Source: [Phialemoniopsis] sp. UDSM-2020 | Lineage: Eukaryota > Ascomycota > Sordariomycetes > Thyridiales > Thyridiaceae | Reading direction: 5' to 3' | NCBI GenBank assembly: GCA_018873225.1 | Contig: JAEILZ010000002.1 | Coordinates: 3,782,001 to 3,846,000 of the forward strand | DNA length: 64,000 nt | Shown: positions 10,980-21,245 of the stretch, one piece after another | How positions within the stretch are numbered: position 1 is the first letter of the stretch | How the letters are laid out: the number at the start of each line of letters is the position of its first letter | Translations under genes and position numbers: made by a program | The notes under the pieces: model-generated | Database searches by the model: none | What the model was told of the DNA's origin: nothing | What the model saw: the letters and a program-made list of their open reading frames with translations, nothing else

Positions 10980-12333
10980 CTTGCCTGTGTGTGTGTGTTG
11001 ACTTTCGGCTGTTGCGGTCGCGCGTCTATAGTCGTCTATAGTGTTTTGGGATTTGATACTTGGCGCCGCAAGGAAGGATCGCCAACGATAACCAAAAACG
11101 TAACAAACGAGATTGGTGTGTGCCTTTGGTGCGGTGTTGGTACCAAGACACGCAAAGCTCGCGTAGGATACGAGTACGGAGATTCGGGGCCGTTGTTGGA
11201 GAAATTAGACCAAGAGATTGTTCGTCCAAACCTTCAAAATGTCGGCGAGGAAAGTTCACGATTGCCAGAGAGATATGCTAGGACGCGAATTGCCACTACC
11301 GAAACTGCCGCTAATCTAATCGGTCCAGGCCGAGGCAGATCGTGGGTATGGCAGAGTCGGAGACGAGTGCGGTTGCAGCCCGGAGGGCCAGGCAAGACTG
11401 GATTCTGGAGCAGCACTGAATCAGCAAGGGGACCAAGTTGGGTCAATTCTGATTCAATTAGGGCGGGGAACCAAGACTCACAGCTTGAGCTAGGTTACTC
11501 GGGATAGAAAACGCCCCGACTGGTCAAGACTTGGCCGGGCTTGCGACTGGCTGCAACGTGTTACGTGCTTGTAGGGATTGGCGCTGATCTCAAACTTTGT
11601 TGGAGACCCCGGCACGCGAGGATCAAGCATTCCCCTGGCTGAGAGAAGACAGGATGAAGAGCGGACAATTGGAGGGCGACAGGGGAGGGGAAGAAGTCGA
11701 AAGAAGCAAGGCATGGGTCGGGGCGGCAAGCTGGCAGAAGCCGGAGCCGAGCTAATGAATCATTGTCTCCATCTCACTGCGACGTTAGCCGTGAACCAAC
11801 CAGCGAATCCATGATTGATTTCCCCGACCTCTTTCCCCGCCTCCTCCCCGCCCTTTCAAACCCCGCATGTGAAAGGGGGAAGAGGAGACACCCGGAGAAA
11901 AGTAAGAGAAAAAACAAATTGAGAGCACTGGCCGCACAGGATAGCCGTGGGTTTTCATTCGGCATCGGTTGGTTAGACGGTTGATTTTTGGCCTGGCCAT
12001 ACACGCAACAGCCATCACAGAACTCCACACAACACATGCACACACACCGCACTACGCACAACGACATATGCTGGCGGATTCATTGATTGACAACCGCGGT
12101 AGGACATCCCAGCTAACGCCCGTGCTCGGCAAGCTACCGACCCTTATCACGGGCCCGAAAGCATTGGCCGGTCAATTGACTATTGCCTGGCTAACTTTTT
12201 GCTACGCCAGAACTTCAAGACAATTGATCGTGAGCGAGAAAGGATAGCAATCTCAATCGCGCAGTCGACCTCAATCTCACCCGACAACCTCTCTCACCAA
12301 TCCCTCCCTCCTCATCCCATCAGCCAGCCAAAC
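10980..12333. promoter_or_regulatory. Divergent promoter region of the two crotonase genes
   Basis: Head-to-head starts at 10979 (leftward) and 12334 (rightward) make this 1.35 kb a shared control region. It contains CCGAGG at 11330-11335, the reverse of the CCTCGG core bound by FarA/FarB-type regulators of fatty-acid genes in Aspergillus. The motif occurs often enough by chance that this is only suggestive. No gene was seen within the region. Confidence 0.5.
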
Positions 12334-13269
12334 ATGTCTGTCAGGCGGACCAAGAGCCCGGTCCCGGACTGGATCCAGGTCCCTCACCCGGAGATGAAGC
12401 ACTGCCTCATCTCCTTCCCGCGCAAGCACATCCTGCTCGTCACCATCAACAGGCCGCAGTACCGCAACTGCCTGCCCGTCACGGCGACCATCGAGCTCGG
12501 CCACCTGTGGAAGTGGTACGACTCGGAGCCCGAGCTGCGCTGCGCCGTCTTCACGGGCGCCGGCGACAAGGCCTTTTGCGCGGGCATGGACCTCAAGGAG
12601 CGCCACGACGTGCTGCTGACCGAGGAGGTCGCCCTCGAGTACCCCTCGGGCCAGTTCGGCGGCATGTCCAACCGCACGGGCAAGAAGCCCATCATCGTCG
12701 CCTGCAACGGCCACGCTCACGGTAACTACACCCTCGGCCAGACCCTCGCCGCCATCGAGAAGCTGTGTGCAGTGTAAGACTGATCGAGGTGTGACAAAAT
12801 AGGTGGCGGCATGGAGATGCTGCTCAACGCCGACGTCATCTTCGCCTCGCCCAACGCCGACTTCCGCCTCCCCGAGGTCATCCGCGGCGTCTCGGCCCTG
12901 GCGGGCGCCCTGCCGCGCGCCATGATGCTATTCGGCAACCACCGGTGCATGGACATCATCCTGACGGGCCGCGTCCTGACGCTCAAGGAGGCCGTCGACT
13001 GGGGCTTCGTCAAGGAGGTCGTGCCCCTCGACCGGCTCGTCGACCGCGCCATCGAGTACGCCGCCGAGATCGCGGCCCTGGCGCCCGACAGCGTCATCAT
13101 CTCGCGCCTCGCCGCGCGCGAGGCCTGGGAGGGCGCGGGCATCAGCCGCGCGACGATGCGGGGCCAGGAGATCTGGGCCGAGAACATGCTCAAGAGCAAG
13201 AACGCCGAGGAAGGGCTGCGGGCGTACAAGGAGAAGAGGGATCCCAACTGGTTCCCGTCGCATATTTAG
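12334..13269 (+). CDS. Second enoyl-CoA hydratase/isomerase (crotonase fold)
   Basis: Exons 12334-12721 and 12803-13269 join in frame to give about 284 aa. I chose the ATG at 12334 because it precedes the conserved N-terminal region; the frame also continues upstream to 12199, but that extension is Ser/Pro-rich and unlike the family. FCAGMDLKE forms the first oxyanion segment. The intron falls inside the second, which reads NGHAH-GGGME after splicing. The two catalytic-type glutamates are present in GGGME and RLPEVIRG. The C-terminus is SHI, not a canonical PTS1, although the closest functional partner ends in SRL. Its sequence is well diverged from the 10.1 kb crotonase, so the two probably act on different intermediates. 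Confidence 0.9.
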
Positions 13270-13479
13270 ATGTGTATTGTCTCATGAGATAGATGTATTG
13301 ATATTCTAGCGACCATTTCATGTGAAAGCAATTGAACAAAATTCAGCAAGTCGTTCATGACGTGTCGTCCACTCACTCTTCCAGAGATCAATTGCTGCTG
13401 ATTCAATTGCCTTGTAACTGTTATGAATGCTTGAAAATCTACACATTAAATTTTGCTCAGGCTCCTTTGAATACACAAT

Positions 13480-14536
13480 CTACAACTTGCTGCCCGCCTT
13501 CTCCTGCAGGATCTTGCACTGGCCGTTCGACAGCGCCACACGCCCGTCCTCCCTGACCACCGTCTCAAACAGGATCACGTCGCAGCCCTTCTCCACGCCC
13601 ACCTTCCACATGCGCGTCTCGAGCGTCTCTCCCGGGTACACGACGCTCTTGAACCGCGCGTTGAACGCCTTGAACCGCGCCGGGTCCGACCCCCCCAGCT
13701 CGCGCAGGATGCCGTGCGCAGCAATGTTCCACGTGCCCAACCCTTGCAGGATGTGGCCCTTGAAGCCCGCGCGCTTGCCGAACTCGTCGTCGGCGTGCAT
13801 GGGGTTGTAGTCGCCGCACAGGCGGTACAGCAGCGCGAGCTCCTCGCTCGTCTTGAAGACGTAGGTCGCGTCCGGCTTGCGCTGGGGGATCTTGGGCGTG
13901 GGCTTTGCGGGGCCCCGGGGGCCCCCGTAGCCGCCCTGGCCCATGCCGAAGGCGGTGCTGGTCATGCGCACGTAGACGGTGCCCGTCTTGACGTCGAGGA
14001 GCTCCTGCTCGGCCTCGAGGATCATGGAGCCGCCCTTGTCGTAGACGCCGATGACCTTTTGGTGGATCTCGAGGTCGAGCCCGTCGGAGCTGACGGGGAC
14101 CGGGTTGACGATCTCGATGCCGCGCTCGCCGTCGACGGAGCGCTGGGCGTCGAAGGGCGGGGTGCCGGGGACATCGGTGGGCGTGCACTTTGTGATAAAG
14201 TCGTAGACGTCCTGGTCGGTCGTCTTGAAGAAGAGGTTGATGGGGAAAGTGGGAAAGGCGGCGAACTGAGGGTGCAGCTCGTAGAGGAAGTGCCGCTCGT
14301 CGGCAGAGACGCCTATCGCGTTGGCCTGGGCATTTGCGAGTTAGTGGATGAGGCCCTGGAAATGCATGCTGAAAGACTGCGCTGAGAAGAGAAATCAAGA
14401 CACTCACAAATAATAGCACATCTCTCCTGTTGTAGCTGCACTTGACAGGAGGGTATTTGAAACCCGGAGCTTTCCTGAAGTCGACATTGTCATATCGCCC
14501 AGAGGCGTTCTTAACTGGCTTGTCGCTGGCAGACAT
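13480..14536 (-). CDS. MaoC-type enoyl-CoA hydratase 2 (double hot-dog), peroxisomal PTS1
   Basis: Exons 14536-14408 and 14325-13480 encode about 324 aa. The N-terminal hot-dog half begins after VLLFANAIG. The C-terminal half has the hydratase-2 signature GDYNPMHADDEFGKRAGF with the catalytic Asp at about 215 and His at about 220, followed by GHILQGLGTWNIAAH. This corresponds to the hydratase domain of fungal multifunctional enzyme 2 (Fox2). The C-terminus is SKL, a strong PTS1. Hydratase 2 enzymes form (3R)-hydroxyacyl-CoA, whereas crotonases form the (3S) isomer, so the cluster encodes both stereochemical types. The gene is convergent with the crotonase gene, with only 210 bp between them. 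Confidence 0.93.
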
Positions 14537-15144
14537 GTTTGATCACGGCCTGCGTCGTGAGGAGAGAGGAATGTCCTGTCTTTCGGAAGTGAAATGCGGT
14601 ATCAGTTGACTTGTCTTCTTCAAGTAGCAAGGGTAATTGGGTAAGTAGACAAGGTAAGACACGGTGTGTAGGTATGCAGACAGACTCAAGAAAAAGGGAA
14701 AGTAATCCTCACGGAAGGAATTGGAGTAGGGAATCCCAGGTGTCGCTGGGAGACGCCATGAAGCCCGCACACCCCTGCCGTAAAGTAGCCCCGGGTGGGG
14801 TCCACGACTCGAGCCGGTCTCGACTACGACCACGGAGAAGGGTAGCCCAGTACCCCAACGACTTGTGTGGTGTGCGTGTATTTGTGCCTCGGCCAAGCAA
14901 AATGCCGGTGTGTTTTCACATCACCAGTTTGTGCTCTTACAAGATACGACATTACCATCAGATGCAGGCATGTCAAAGCCTGATGTTCTGAGCTTTCCAA
15001 TCTACAGAAGATGCACTTGTGGCAGTTGCAATGACACACGAGGTCAATAATGGGATTTGATGAAGATAGATCTTAGTCATAAATGCTCCCTAAATAATGC
15101 CAAAAGAACGCCTATCTGTATGGATAATGAATGCTTTGCCGTTT
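14537..15144. other. Intergenic region upstream of the MaoC gene
   Basis: This is about 0.6 kb containing the MaoC gene promoter and the 3' flank of the leftward AtuA-2 gene. CCTCGG occurs at 14887-14892, about 350 bp upstream of the MaoC start. No gene was seen. Confidence 0.45.
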
Positions 15145-17001
15145 CTACAATCTCGCCGCAGACCGGCCGGCCTTGGCCATGTTCTCCTTGCGCCGCCTCT
15201 GCTCACTCTCCACCAGCTCGGCCGGCATGTCGACGTGCCTCGCCCGCAGGAACTCGCCAAAGCTCTTGCCGAACCCGTCAATCAGGCTGCTGCTGCTGAC
15301 GCCCTCCATGAGGATGCCCTTGACCACAAAGTGCACCGCCCACAGCTCCGGGAACTCGCACCGTACCACCTCGTACTTGTCGCTCCAGTCCTCGCCCAGC
15401 AGCTCGATGAGCTTGCGGCTCGTCAGGAACGACTGCAGCCACGGCCACGCCGACGCCTCGCGCACCCAGAAGCCCACGTTGGCGTTGCCGCCCTTGTCGC
15501 CGCTGCGCCCAAAGGCCAGGTCGCCGAGGGCGCGGTGCACCGTCCTGCCGGGGGACTGCGTGAGGGCGCGCGGCTCGAAGCTCCTCTGCTTGGGCGCGAC
15601 GGGCGCGCACAGCTCGATGGACCGGGGCTCGACGAGGAACTTGGTCTTGGTGTCGAGCATGTGGACCATCAGGGGCACGCGGGTCTGCGGCACCAGCGCC
15701 GGGAAGTACTTGACGTACATCTTGGGCTCGAGGGTCCGCCAGTCCATGGCGACCGTGAGGCCGGCGTAACCCGTCATGCCGTTGTAGAAGACGGCCTGCT
15801 TCATCTGCGTCAGGTTCTCCTTCTTGGGCGCCTGCGCAAAGATGCGGATCATGACGGTGGCGTCGGCCTGATTCTTGGGGTCGGCGGGCGAGGTGCCGTA
15901 CCGCTCCACGCTGACGTGGCTGAACTCGTCGAGCTTGAGCCGGGAGAGCACGCCTGCCTTCATCTGCTCGAACTTGAAGTCGGTATCTAGGCCGGCGCAG
16001 AAGGTGCAGATCTCGGCCTGCCAGCCGCCCAGCAGACAGACGGCGAGCTTGGTGGTCGGCGGAGGGGCCGAGCCGGTGACGCCTGTGAGCTTGACCCGGT
16101 CCTTGCCGACCTCCTCCAGCTTCATGTTCTCGATGTGTGCGATGACATCGGGATTGAGATACCTGTCTCCCTGGATTTCGTAGACTAATTGGCCCTTGCA
16201 CGTATCGATTGTGACGGCGCCATTTGTGCCCTCCGTCTTGGTGACGATGACGGAGCCGTCGGCTGAGATCTCGGCGATGGGGAAGCCCGGACGGAGCACA
16301 TTCTTGATCTCGGGAGCACCGCAGTAGTTTCCACCCGTGACGTAGGGACCGCACTCGATCAAGTGGCCCGCCATGAGACCGCCCGCAAGCTGATCGTAGT
16401 CCTCGGGTCCCCACCCGTGCCACCACGAGGCCAGTCCCATGACGGGGCTGGCGTCGCAGCAGCGACCGCAGATGATGATGTCGGCGCCCTCATTGAGTGC
16501 GCGCAGAACACCAGCCTGGCCCGTGTAGGCATTGGCTGTCAGCATCGTCTTAACATGGGCCTCTGTCAGGAACTGGTCCTCGTAGTCCAGATGCCTCAGC
16601 GCCCCAAACTGCTCCTTCTTGACCTGCTCCGTGACGTTGTCGCCCTCGACCCACGCAATGCGCACGCCCTCGATGCCGAGCGACTTGAAGTACTTGTCCA
16701 CCGCGAGGGCCAGGCCCTTGGGGTTCAGCGCGCCACCATCGTGCACGACCTTGATCTTGTTCTTGGCGAGCAGGCGGGCGGCGTCGCCGTTGTGGTAGGC
16801 GAGCTGCTCGAGGAAGTTGCCCTCGTAGCCGGCCTCCGGGTTGCTCTGCAGGTCGATGGCCCGCCACGCCAGGTTGAACTCGGCGAGGTAGTCGGCCGTG
16901 ATGGCGTCGACCTGGCCGGACTTTGCGTGGGCGTAGAGCTGGTCCAGGCCATCGTTGATGGCGCCGGAGCAGTTGCCGATGCGGATGGGACGTCGAGCCA
17001 T
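15145..17001 (-). CDS. AtuA/DUF1446 family protein, paralogue 2, with PTS1
   Basis: A single exon encodes 618 aa, in contrast to the two intron-containing paralogues in this window. RIGNCSGAINDG (residues 7-18) replaces the RIGGASGG start of copy 1. It is followed by WVEGDNVT (117-124) and by GADIIICGRCCDASPVMGLASWWHGWG at residues 172-198. The C-terminal domain has GRSGDKGGNANVG from 498. The final residues SAARL end in ARL, an accepted PTS1 variant, so this copy is predicted to be peroxisomal. It also has a charged RRRK-containing tail of about 20 residues not found in the other two copies. It is divergent from the acyl-CoA ligase gene, sharing a 1 kb promoter. This pairing makes it the AtuA copy most likely to work on CoA esters in the peroxisome. 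Confidence 0.92.
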   Translation of the reverse strand: MARRPIRIGNCSGAINDGLDQLYAHAKSGQVDAITADYLAEFNLAWRAIDLQSNPEAGYEGNFLEQLAYHNGDAARLLAKNKIKVVHDGGALNPKGLALAVDKYFKSLGIEGVRIAWVEGDNVTEQVKKEQFGALRHLDYEDQFLTEAHVKTMLTANAYTGQAGVLRALNEGADIIICGRCCDASPVMGLASWWHGWGPEDYDQLAGGLMAGHLIECGPYVTGGNYCGAPEIKNVLRPGFPIAEISADGSVIVTKTEGTNGAVTIDTCKGQLVYEIQGDRYLNPDVIAHIENMKLEEVGKDRVKLTGVTGSAPPPTTKLAVCLLGGWQAEICTFCAGLDTDFKFEQMKAGVLSRLKLDEFSHVSVERYGTSPADPKNQADATVMIRIFAQAPKKENLTQMKQAVFYNGMTGYAGLTVAMDWRTLEPKMYVKYFPALVPQTRVPLMVHMLDTKTKFLVEPRSIELCAPVAPKQRSFEPRALTQSPGRTVHRALGDLAFGRSGDKGGNANVGFWVREASAWPWLQSFLTSRKLIELLGEDWSDKYEVVRCEFPELWAVHFVVKGILMEGVSSSSLIDGFGKSFGEFLRARHVDMPAELVESEQRRRKENMAKAGRSAARL

Positions 17002-17998
17002 GGCTGCTGGAGTGTGGATGGATGGTATCTAGGACTGAACTACGACTCCCAAGATGAAGGTATCTTCAGTGCAGTGCTTCAAGTACAGACAGTCAAACTC
17101 TCGACGAAGCTCGCTTCTGCACTGGTGGCAACACCCAATGCACTGATTCTTCTGGCGTCGTCCTGGTCGGCACGATCCACTCTGGCAGTACGGCAGGGTG
17201 TGAACGTACGGATGTCATGAACAAGCCCAGACCCAACAACCCTCGGCTCCTTGCGGTCAACTGGTTGCTCGCCTTGAGATACCCATCAAGTGTGGACTCG
17301 AGTGGAGGAGGATGAGCTGAAAGGAGGGGTCGGGCTTGTCCATGGCTTCGTCTTCCAGACTAACCGAAGACGAAGCTTCTTTGGGTGCTAGGGGGGCGCC
17401 ACCGCCCGTCCACCCCGTTCAATCCGCCCCGTGGGAAAGCTTTCCCTTGACAAGGGGGCCGCGTAACGCTAAACCGACGCGATGATTCATTGTTGAGCCC
17501 CGTAGCCGCCCCGCAACAATTGGCCCTGGAGAGCGCGGGGGAGTCGGGGTAACCTTGAAGGCCCCCAGCCAGCACGGTCGGGCATGGCGGAGGCACAGAG
17601 GTCCATGCAACCTTGGACCAGGGCCCTGAGACCATAGAGTCGTGCTAGATCCAAACTGCTGCGGACAGGACCCCGATTGACACAGGGGTAGCTTCCCTAC
17701 ACTGGCTGGCTTTACGGCTACAGGGTAACGGCATCCCGAGGGACTTTGGAACGTCTTTTTTTTTTTCTCAATTCAGCGGCGCACACGTACGCGGAGGTCC
17801 CGGGCTCGAAAGGCATGTCTCAATCTTGAAGTCAGAGCTTCTGCATGTGTCTAGTCTTGCTGAAGAGCTCTGTATGACAATTTTCGTTCTTTTTTTTCTG
17901 TCAGTTCTAGCCAAGGCCTGTGATCCAACACCGGACCTCACTCACAACCAATCCATCTTACACACACGAACCGGCCTGTCGCTGCGCAGTCGGACACG
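17002..17998. promoter_or_regulatory. Divergent promoter of AtuA-2 and acyl-CoA ligase
   Basis: Starts at 17001 (leftward) and 17999 (rightward) face away from each other. The region has CCTCGG at 17241-17246 and CCGAGG at 17736-17741, the core recognised by FarA/FarB-type regulators, plus poly-T tracts near 17757 and 17890 typical of fungal promoters. No coding region was found. Confidence 0.5.
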
Positions 17999-19675
17999 AT
18001 GAGGATCTACAGGTCACAGACGATTCACATCCCCCGAGATCAGAACCTCACAGAGCTCCTGCACTCGTCGGCGTACCCGGACCTGCCGGAGTCGCATCTG
18101 ATCGCCAAGGACAGTCTTACGAATCGCAGCATCACCATTGGCGAGCTGCGGGAGCGCGCCGGCCGCATCGCAAAGGGCCTACACGATGAGTTCCACCCGG
18201 TAGACCAGGCGCGCTGGGCCATCGCCCTGCCCAACAGCGTCGAGTACCTCGAGATGTTCCAGGCCGTGCTCTGGACAGGCGGCGTCGGCTGCCCCATCAA
18301 CCACGCCCTCAAGGCCTCGGAGATCGGCCACGGCCTCGCCGTCTCCCAGCCGCACTACATCGTGACGTGGGGGCCCGCCGTGCCCGCCATGCTCGAGGCC
18401 GTCGAGGTCGCCGCCAAGGATCTTGAAGAAGCCGGCATCAAGTGGGCCAGGCCGCCGATCGTCACCGTCGTCGAGAGGCGGCCGGGCTTCAAGCACGTCC
18501 CCGACGACATCTACGGCGCCGAGCGCCTGCCCGTCCCGCACCACTCCGACACCACACAGCGCCTCGCCTCGATACACCTGTCGTCGGGAACCACGGGCAA
18601 GCCCAAAGGCGTCGAGCTGACGCACTACAATTTTGTCGCAAACTGCCACCAGCTCGTCGCCCACGACCCCGTGCAATTCGGCCCGGCCAACCGGACGGTT
18701 GCCTTTACGCCCTGGGCGCACATCGCCATGACGACGCCGCCGCTATTCCTAGGCCCTTATACGGGCATGTTCCACCACGCCATGCCGGCGTACAACTTTG
18801 ACAAGTTTGCCGAGCAGGCCGTGTCGAACCAGCAGACCAACTTCCAGGGCGTGCCGAGCGTGCTGCTGCAGATGCTCAACTCGGAAAAGATCCCGTCCAA
18901 ATACAACTTCCAGCACGCGAAGTGGATCATGGTCGGCGGCGCGCCGCTTAAGCAGGACCAGGTCGACAAGCTCATGAGCAAGGCGCCCTGGAAGATGCGG
19001 CAGTGCTACGGCATGACCGAGGCCGCGGGCTACGTGGCGTTCCAGCGGGCCGACGAGGATCTGCCCGACGGCGTGGCGGGCCAGCTGCTGCCCAACATAG
19101 AAGCCGTGCTCAAGAAAGAGGGCAGCACGGAGGACGTGCCCCTCGGCGGCGCCGGCGAGCTGTGGCTGCGCGGGCCCAACATCACGAGGGGCTACGCCTT
19201 CAACGAGGAGGCGAACAAGTCAGCGTTCCCCATGCAAGGGTGGTACAACACGGGCGACGTGTGCAAGATCGACGACCAGGGGCGCGTCAGCATCGTCGGC
19301 AGGACAAAGGAGCTCATCAAGTACAAGGGCTTCCAGGTCGCGCCGGCCGAGCTCGAGGGCTACCTCAACTCGCACCCGCACGTGGCCGAGGGCGGCGTCG
19401 GCGCCACCTGGGACGAGAGCCAGCTCACGGAGCTGCCCACGGCCTGGGTCGTGCTCAAGGACCACATTCAGGGCGAGGAGGAGACCAAGAAGGCGCTCAA
19501 GGACATCCACGAGAACGTCGACTCCCAAGTGAGCGGGTACAAGAAGCTGAGGGGCGGCGTGTGGCACATCCCGGCGCTGCCCAAGAACCCCACGGGCAAG
19601 ATCCTGAGGAAAAAGATGCAAGAGATGAGGGACGGCCTCACGTCGCTGGAGCAGAAGCTGCTCTCCAAGCTGTAA
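17999..19675 (+). CDS. AMP-forming acyl-CoA synthetase/4CL-like ligase, peroxisomal PTS1
   Basis: A single exon encodes 558 aa, the usual length for the ANL superfamily. The P-loop LSSGTTGKPKG is at about residues 194-204. QCYGMTEAAG marks the adenylate-binding motif, GWYNTGDVCKIDDQG holds the hinge and ATP-ribose aspartate region, and the C-terminal PKNPTGKILRK contains the catalytic lysine. The C-terminus is SKL, a strong PTS1. Such enzymes activate a carboxylic acid with ATP and CoA, via an acyl-adenylate. It is the obvious entry step of the pathway encoded around it. The relatives I recognise are 4-coumarate-CoA-ligase-like peroxisomal enzymes; the acyl pocket cannot be read from sequence by eye. 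Confidence 0.95.
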   Translation: MRIYRSQTIHIPRDQNLTELLHSSAYPDLPESHLIAKDSLTNRSITIGELRERAGRIAKGLHDEFHPVDQARWAIALPNSVEYLEMFQAVLWTGGVGCPINHALKASEIGHGLAVSQPHYIVTWGPAVPAMLEAVEVAAKDLEEAGIKWARPPIVTVVERRPGFKHVPDDIYGAERLPVPHHSDTTQRLASIHLSSGTTGKPKGVELTHYNFVANCHQLVAHDPVQFGPANRTVAFTPWAHIAMTTPPLFLGPYTGMFHHAMPAYNFDKFAEQAVSNQQTNFQGVPSVLLQMLNSEKIPSKYNFQHAKWIMVGGAPLKQDQVDKLMSKAPWKMRQCYGMTEAAGYVAFQRADEDLPDGVAGQLLPNIEAVLKKEGSTEDVPLGGAGELWLRGPNITRGYAFNEEANKSAFPMQGWYNTGDVCKIDDQGRVSIVGRTKELIKYKGFQVAPAELEGYLNSHPHVAEGGVGATWDESQLTELPTAWVVLKDHIQGEEETKKALKDIHENVDSQVSGYKKLRGGVWHIPALPKNPTGKILRKKMQEMRDGLTSLEQKLLSKL

Positions 19676-20470
19676 ATAACTCTTTTATTTTTCAACATCA
19701 CAGCGTAGTCTCTTATGATAGCCGATAAGGTGGCTATGATGATATTGCCAAGATTTCTACAAATTTGTGTGTAACTGCACAACAACCAGCTCTCTCGTGT
19801 TGTTCATTGGTTGGCAGAAAGCCTCTCGAGATGCACTGTCATATTAGCGTACTGTCCGTGGTCACTGGCAGAGACCGGATCCGCGGTTAGCGAAGGGGTA
19901 GGGTGTCGGCATGGGCAATCATGGTAGTGTCTTGCTTACTCGGGTTCTGCCCACTTGGTGTCTTTCTACATGTCATGAAACCTGTGCTAGGACTTCCCCA
20001 AAAGCTGCATCTGGTTGGGGGAGGCACACACACTTCCCAGAGAGATAAAAAAAAAAATTGGATTGTTGTCGTCGAGATATCTCCCAGGCCTGAGCCGTGC
20101 TTCATGCAATGTGAAAGATCACTCATACGGGCATCATAGAATATTCTTTCTCCTAGGCTTTCCCATTTGTGCCTCCTCAGCATATTCTGCACTCACAGCT
20201 ATTGGCAACAAGGGGAGAGATCTGTTTACCCCGCATGGCTTGGGCCTGGCAGAGGACACCCGGGACCCGCTCTCGGTCGGTTGGTTGGTCGGGGGTCGGA
20301 GGATCGGTACATATTATAAGGACACCAAGCTCCACCTCATGCTTCATAGCTTGGCTGTTCATCCATCTTGCAGCTCGTGGCATCTCTCATATGCGACTGC
20401 GATAGTAAGACGAACTTAGGCATCGTCATTGTAAACGATATCTATCTCTTCACAGCACGCATCAGTCAAG
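19676..20470. other. Intergenic region upstream of the ABM-domain gene
   Basis: This is about 0.8 kb. A TATTATAAG element at 20312-20320 lies about 150 bp before the next start codon and could be its TATA box. A poly-A tract is at 20046. No gene was seen. Confidence 0.45.
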
Positions 20471-21245
20471 ATGGGATACATGCTCCTAGCCCGGATTCCC
20501 TGCAAGGATGAGGCAGCCAAGAAAGATGTATGCTCTGCTCTCACACGTTTAGGCATGTGATAGTAATCAAGACTGACAACGCTTTGCAGATGATCGAGAA
20601 GTATATCGAGGAAGCCAACTACCTTCAGAAGAACGTTCCTGGCTGCGAGAAGTTTGCCATCTTCACGAACCGCAATGAACCTAGCGACCTCAGCGTGTGG
20701 TCATTCGAGCAGTAAGGAGGCCTCTGTCCGCGCAAAATAGCACACTCTGGGTCTAATCAACTGTATACAGATTCACCGACAAAGCCGCTGCCGAGACACA
20801 CATGCAAAGCGATGTTGTCAAGGACATGATGAGCTGGCTCTCAACGCGACAGCCAGTCGCTGGGGACATCAGCGTTTCCAAGCTCGAGGTGGCCGAGGGC
20901 TTCAGCGTGCCTACCCGGCCCGAGGCCGACACACATGAAGACCCCTTTGTCGCCATGGGTGTTCTGACCTACAAGGAGGGCACCGTCCCGCAGTCGCTGC
21001 CCTACTGGAAGGACGTGGTCGCCGTGTCGGCCAAGGAGGAGGGGACGCTGAACTATGGCATCTACACCAACACGGAGGACAAGAACCAGGTTGTCGCATG
21101 GGAGGTCTACACTTCGAAGGAGTATCTCTACGACATCCATGCCAAGAGCGACGCCGTGCAGGCGAACGTCAAGAACACCGGTCATCTACGAGAGGGTCTC
21201 AAGCATACCTTCCTGAAGAAGGTCGGCGGTTTCTTCAAAAAGTAG
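20471..21245 (+). CDS. Two-domain ABM (dimeric alpha/beta-barrel) protein
   Basis: Exons 20471-20527, 20590-20711 and 20771-21245 give about 217 aa. The first half (MGYMLLARIPCK to the SVWSFEQF-TDKAAAETHM stretch) and the second half (from about DPFVAMGVLTYKEG to VVAWEVYTSKEYLYDIH) each show the pattern of the antibiotic biosynthesis monooxygenase-like fold. In that fold a beta strand is followed by a long helix, a strand with W or E, and a helix beginning with an aromatic. ABM proteins act as cofactor-free monooxygenases, isomerases or simple binding modules, so no reaction can be assigned. The gene sits between the acyl-CoA ligase and AtuA-3 in the same direction, which suggests membership of the pathway. 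It has no targeting signal. Confidence 0.75.

Noticed and set aside
15097..15990. Rightward 297-codon frame opposite AtuA-2
   Set aside because: Antisense shadow of the AtuA-2 coding strand.
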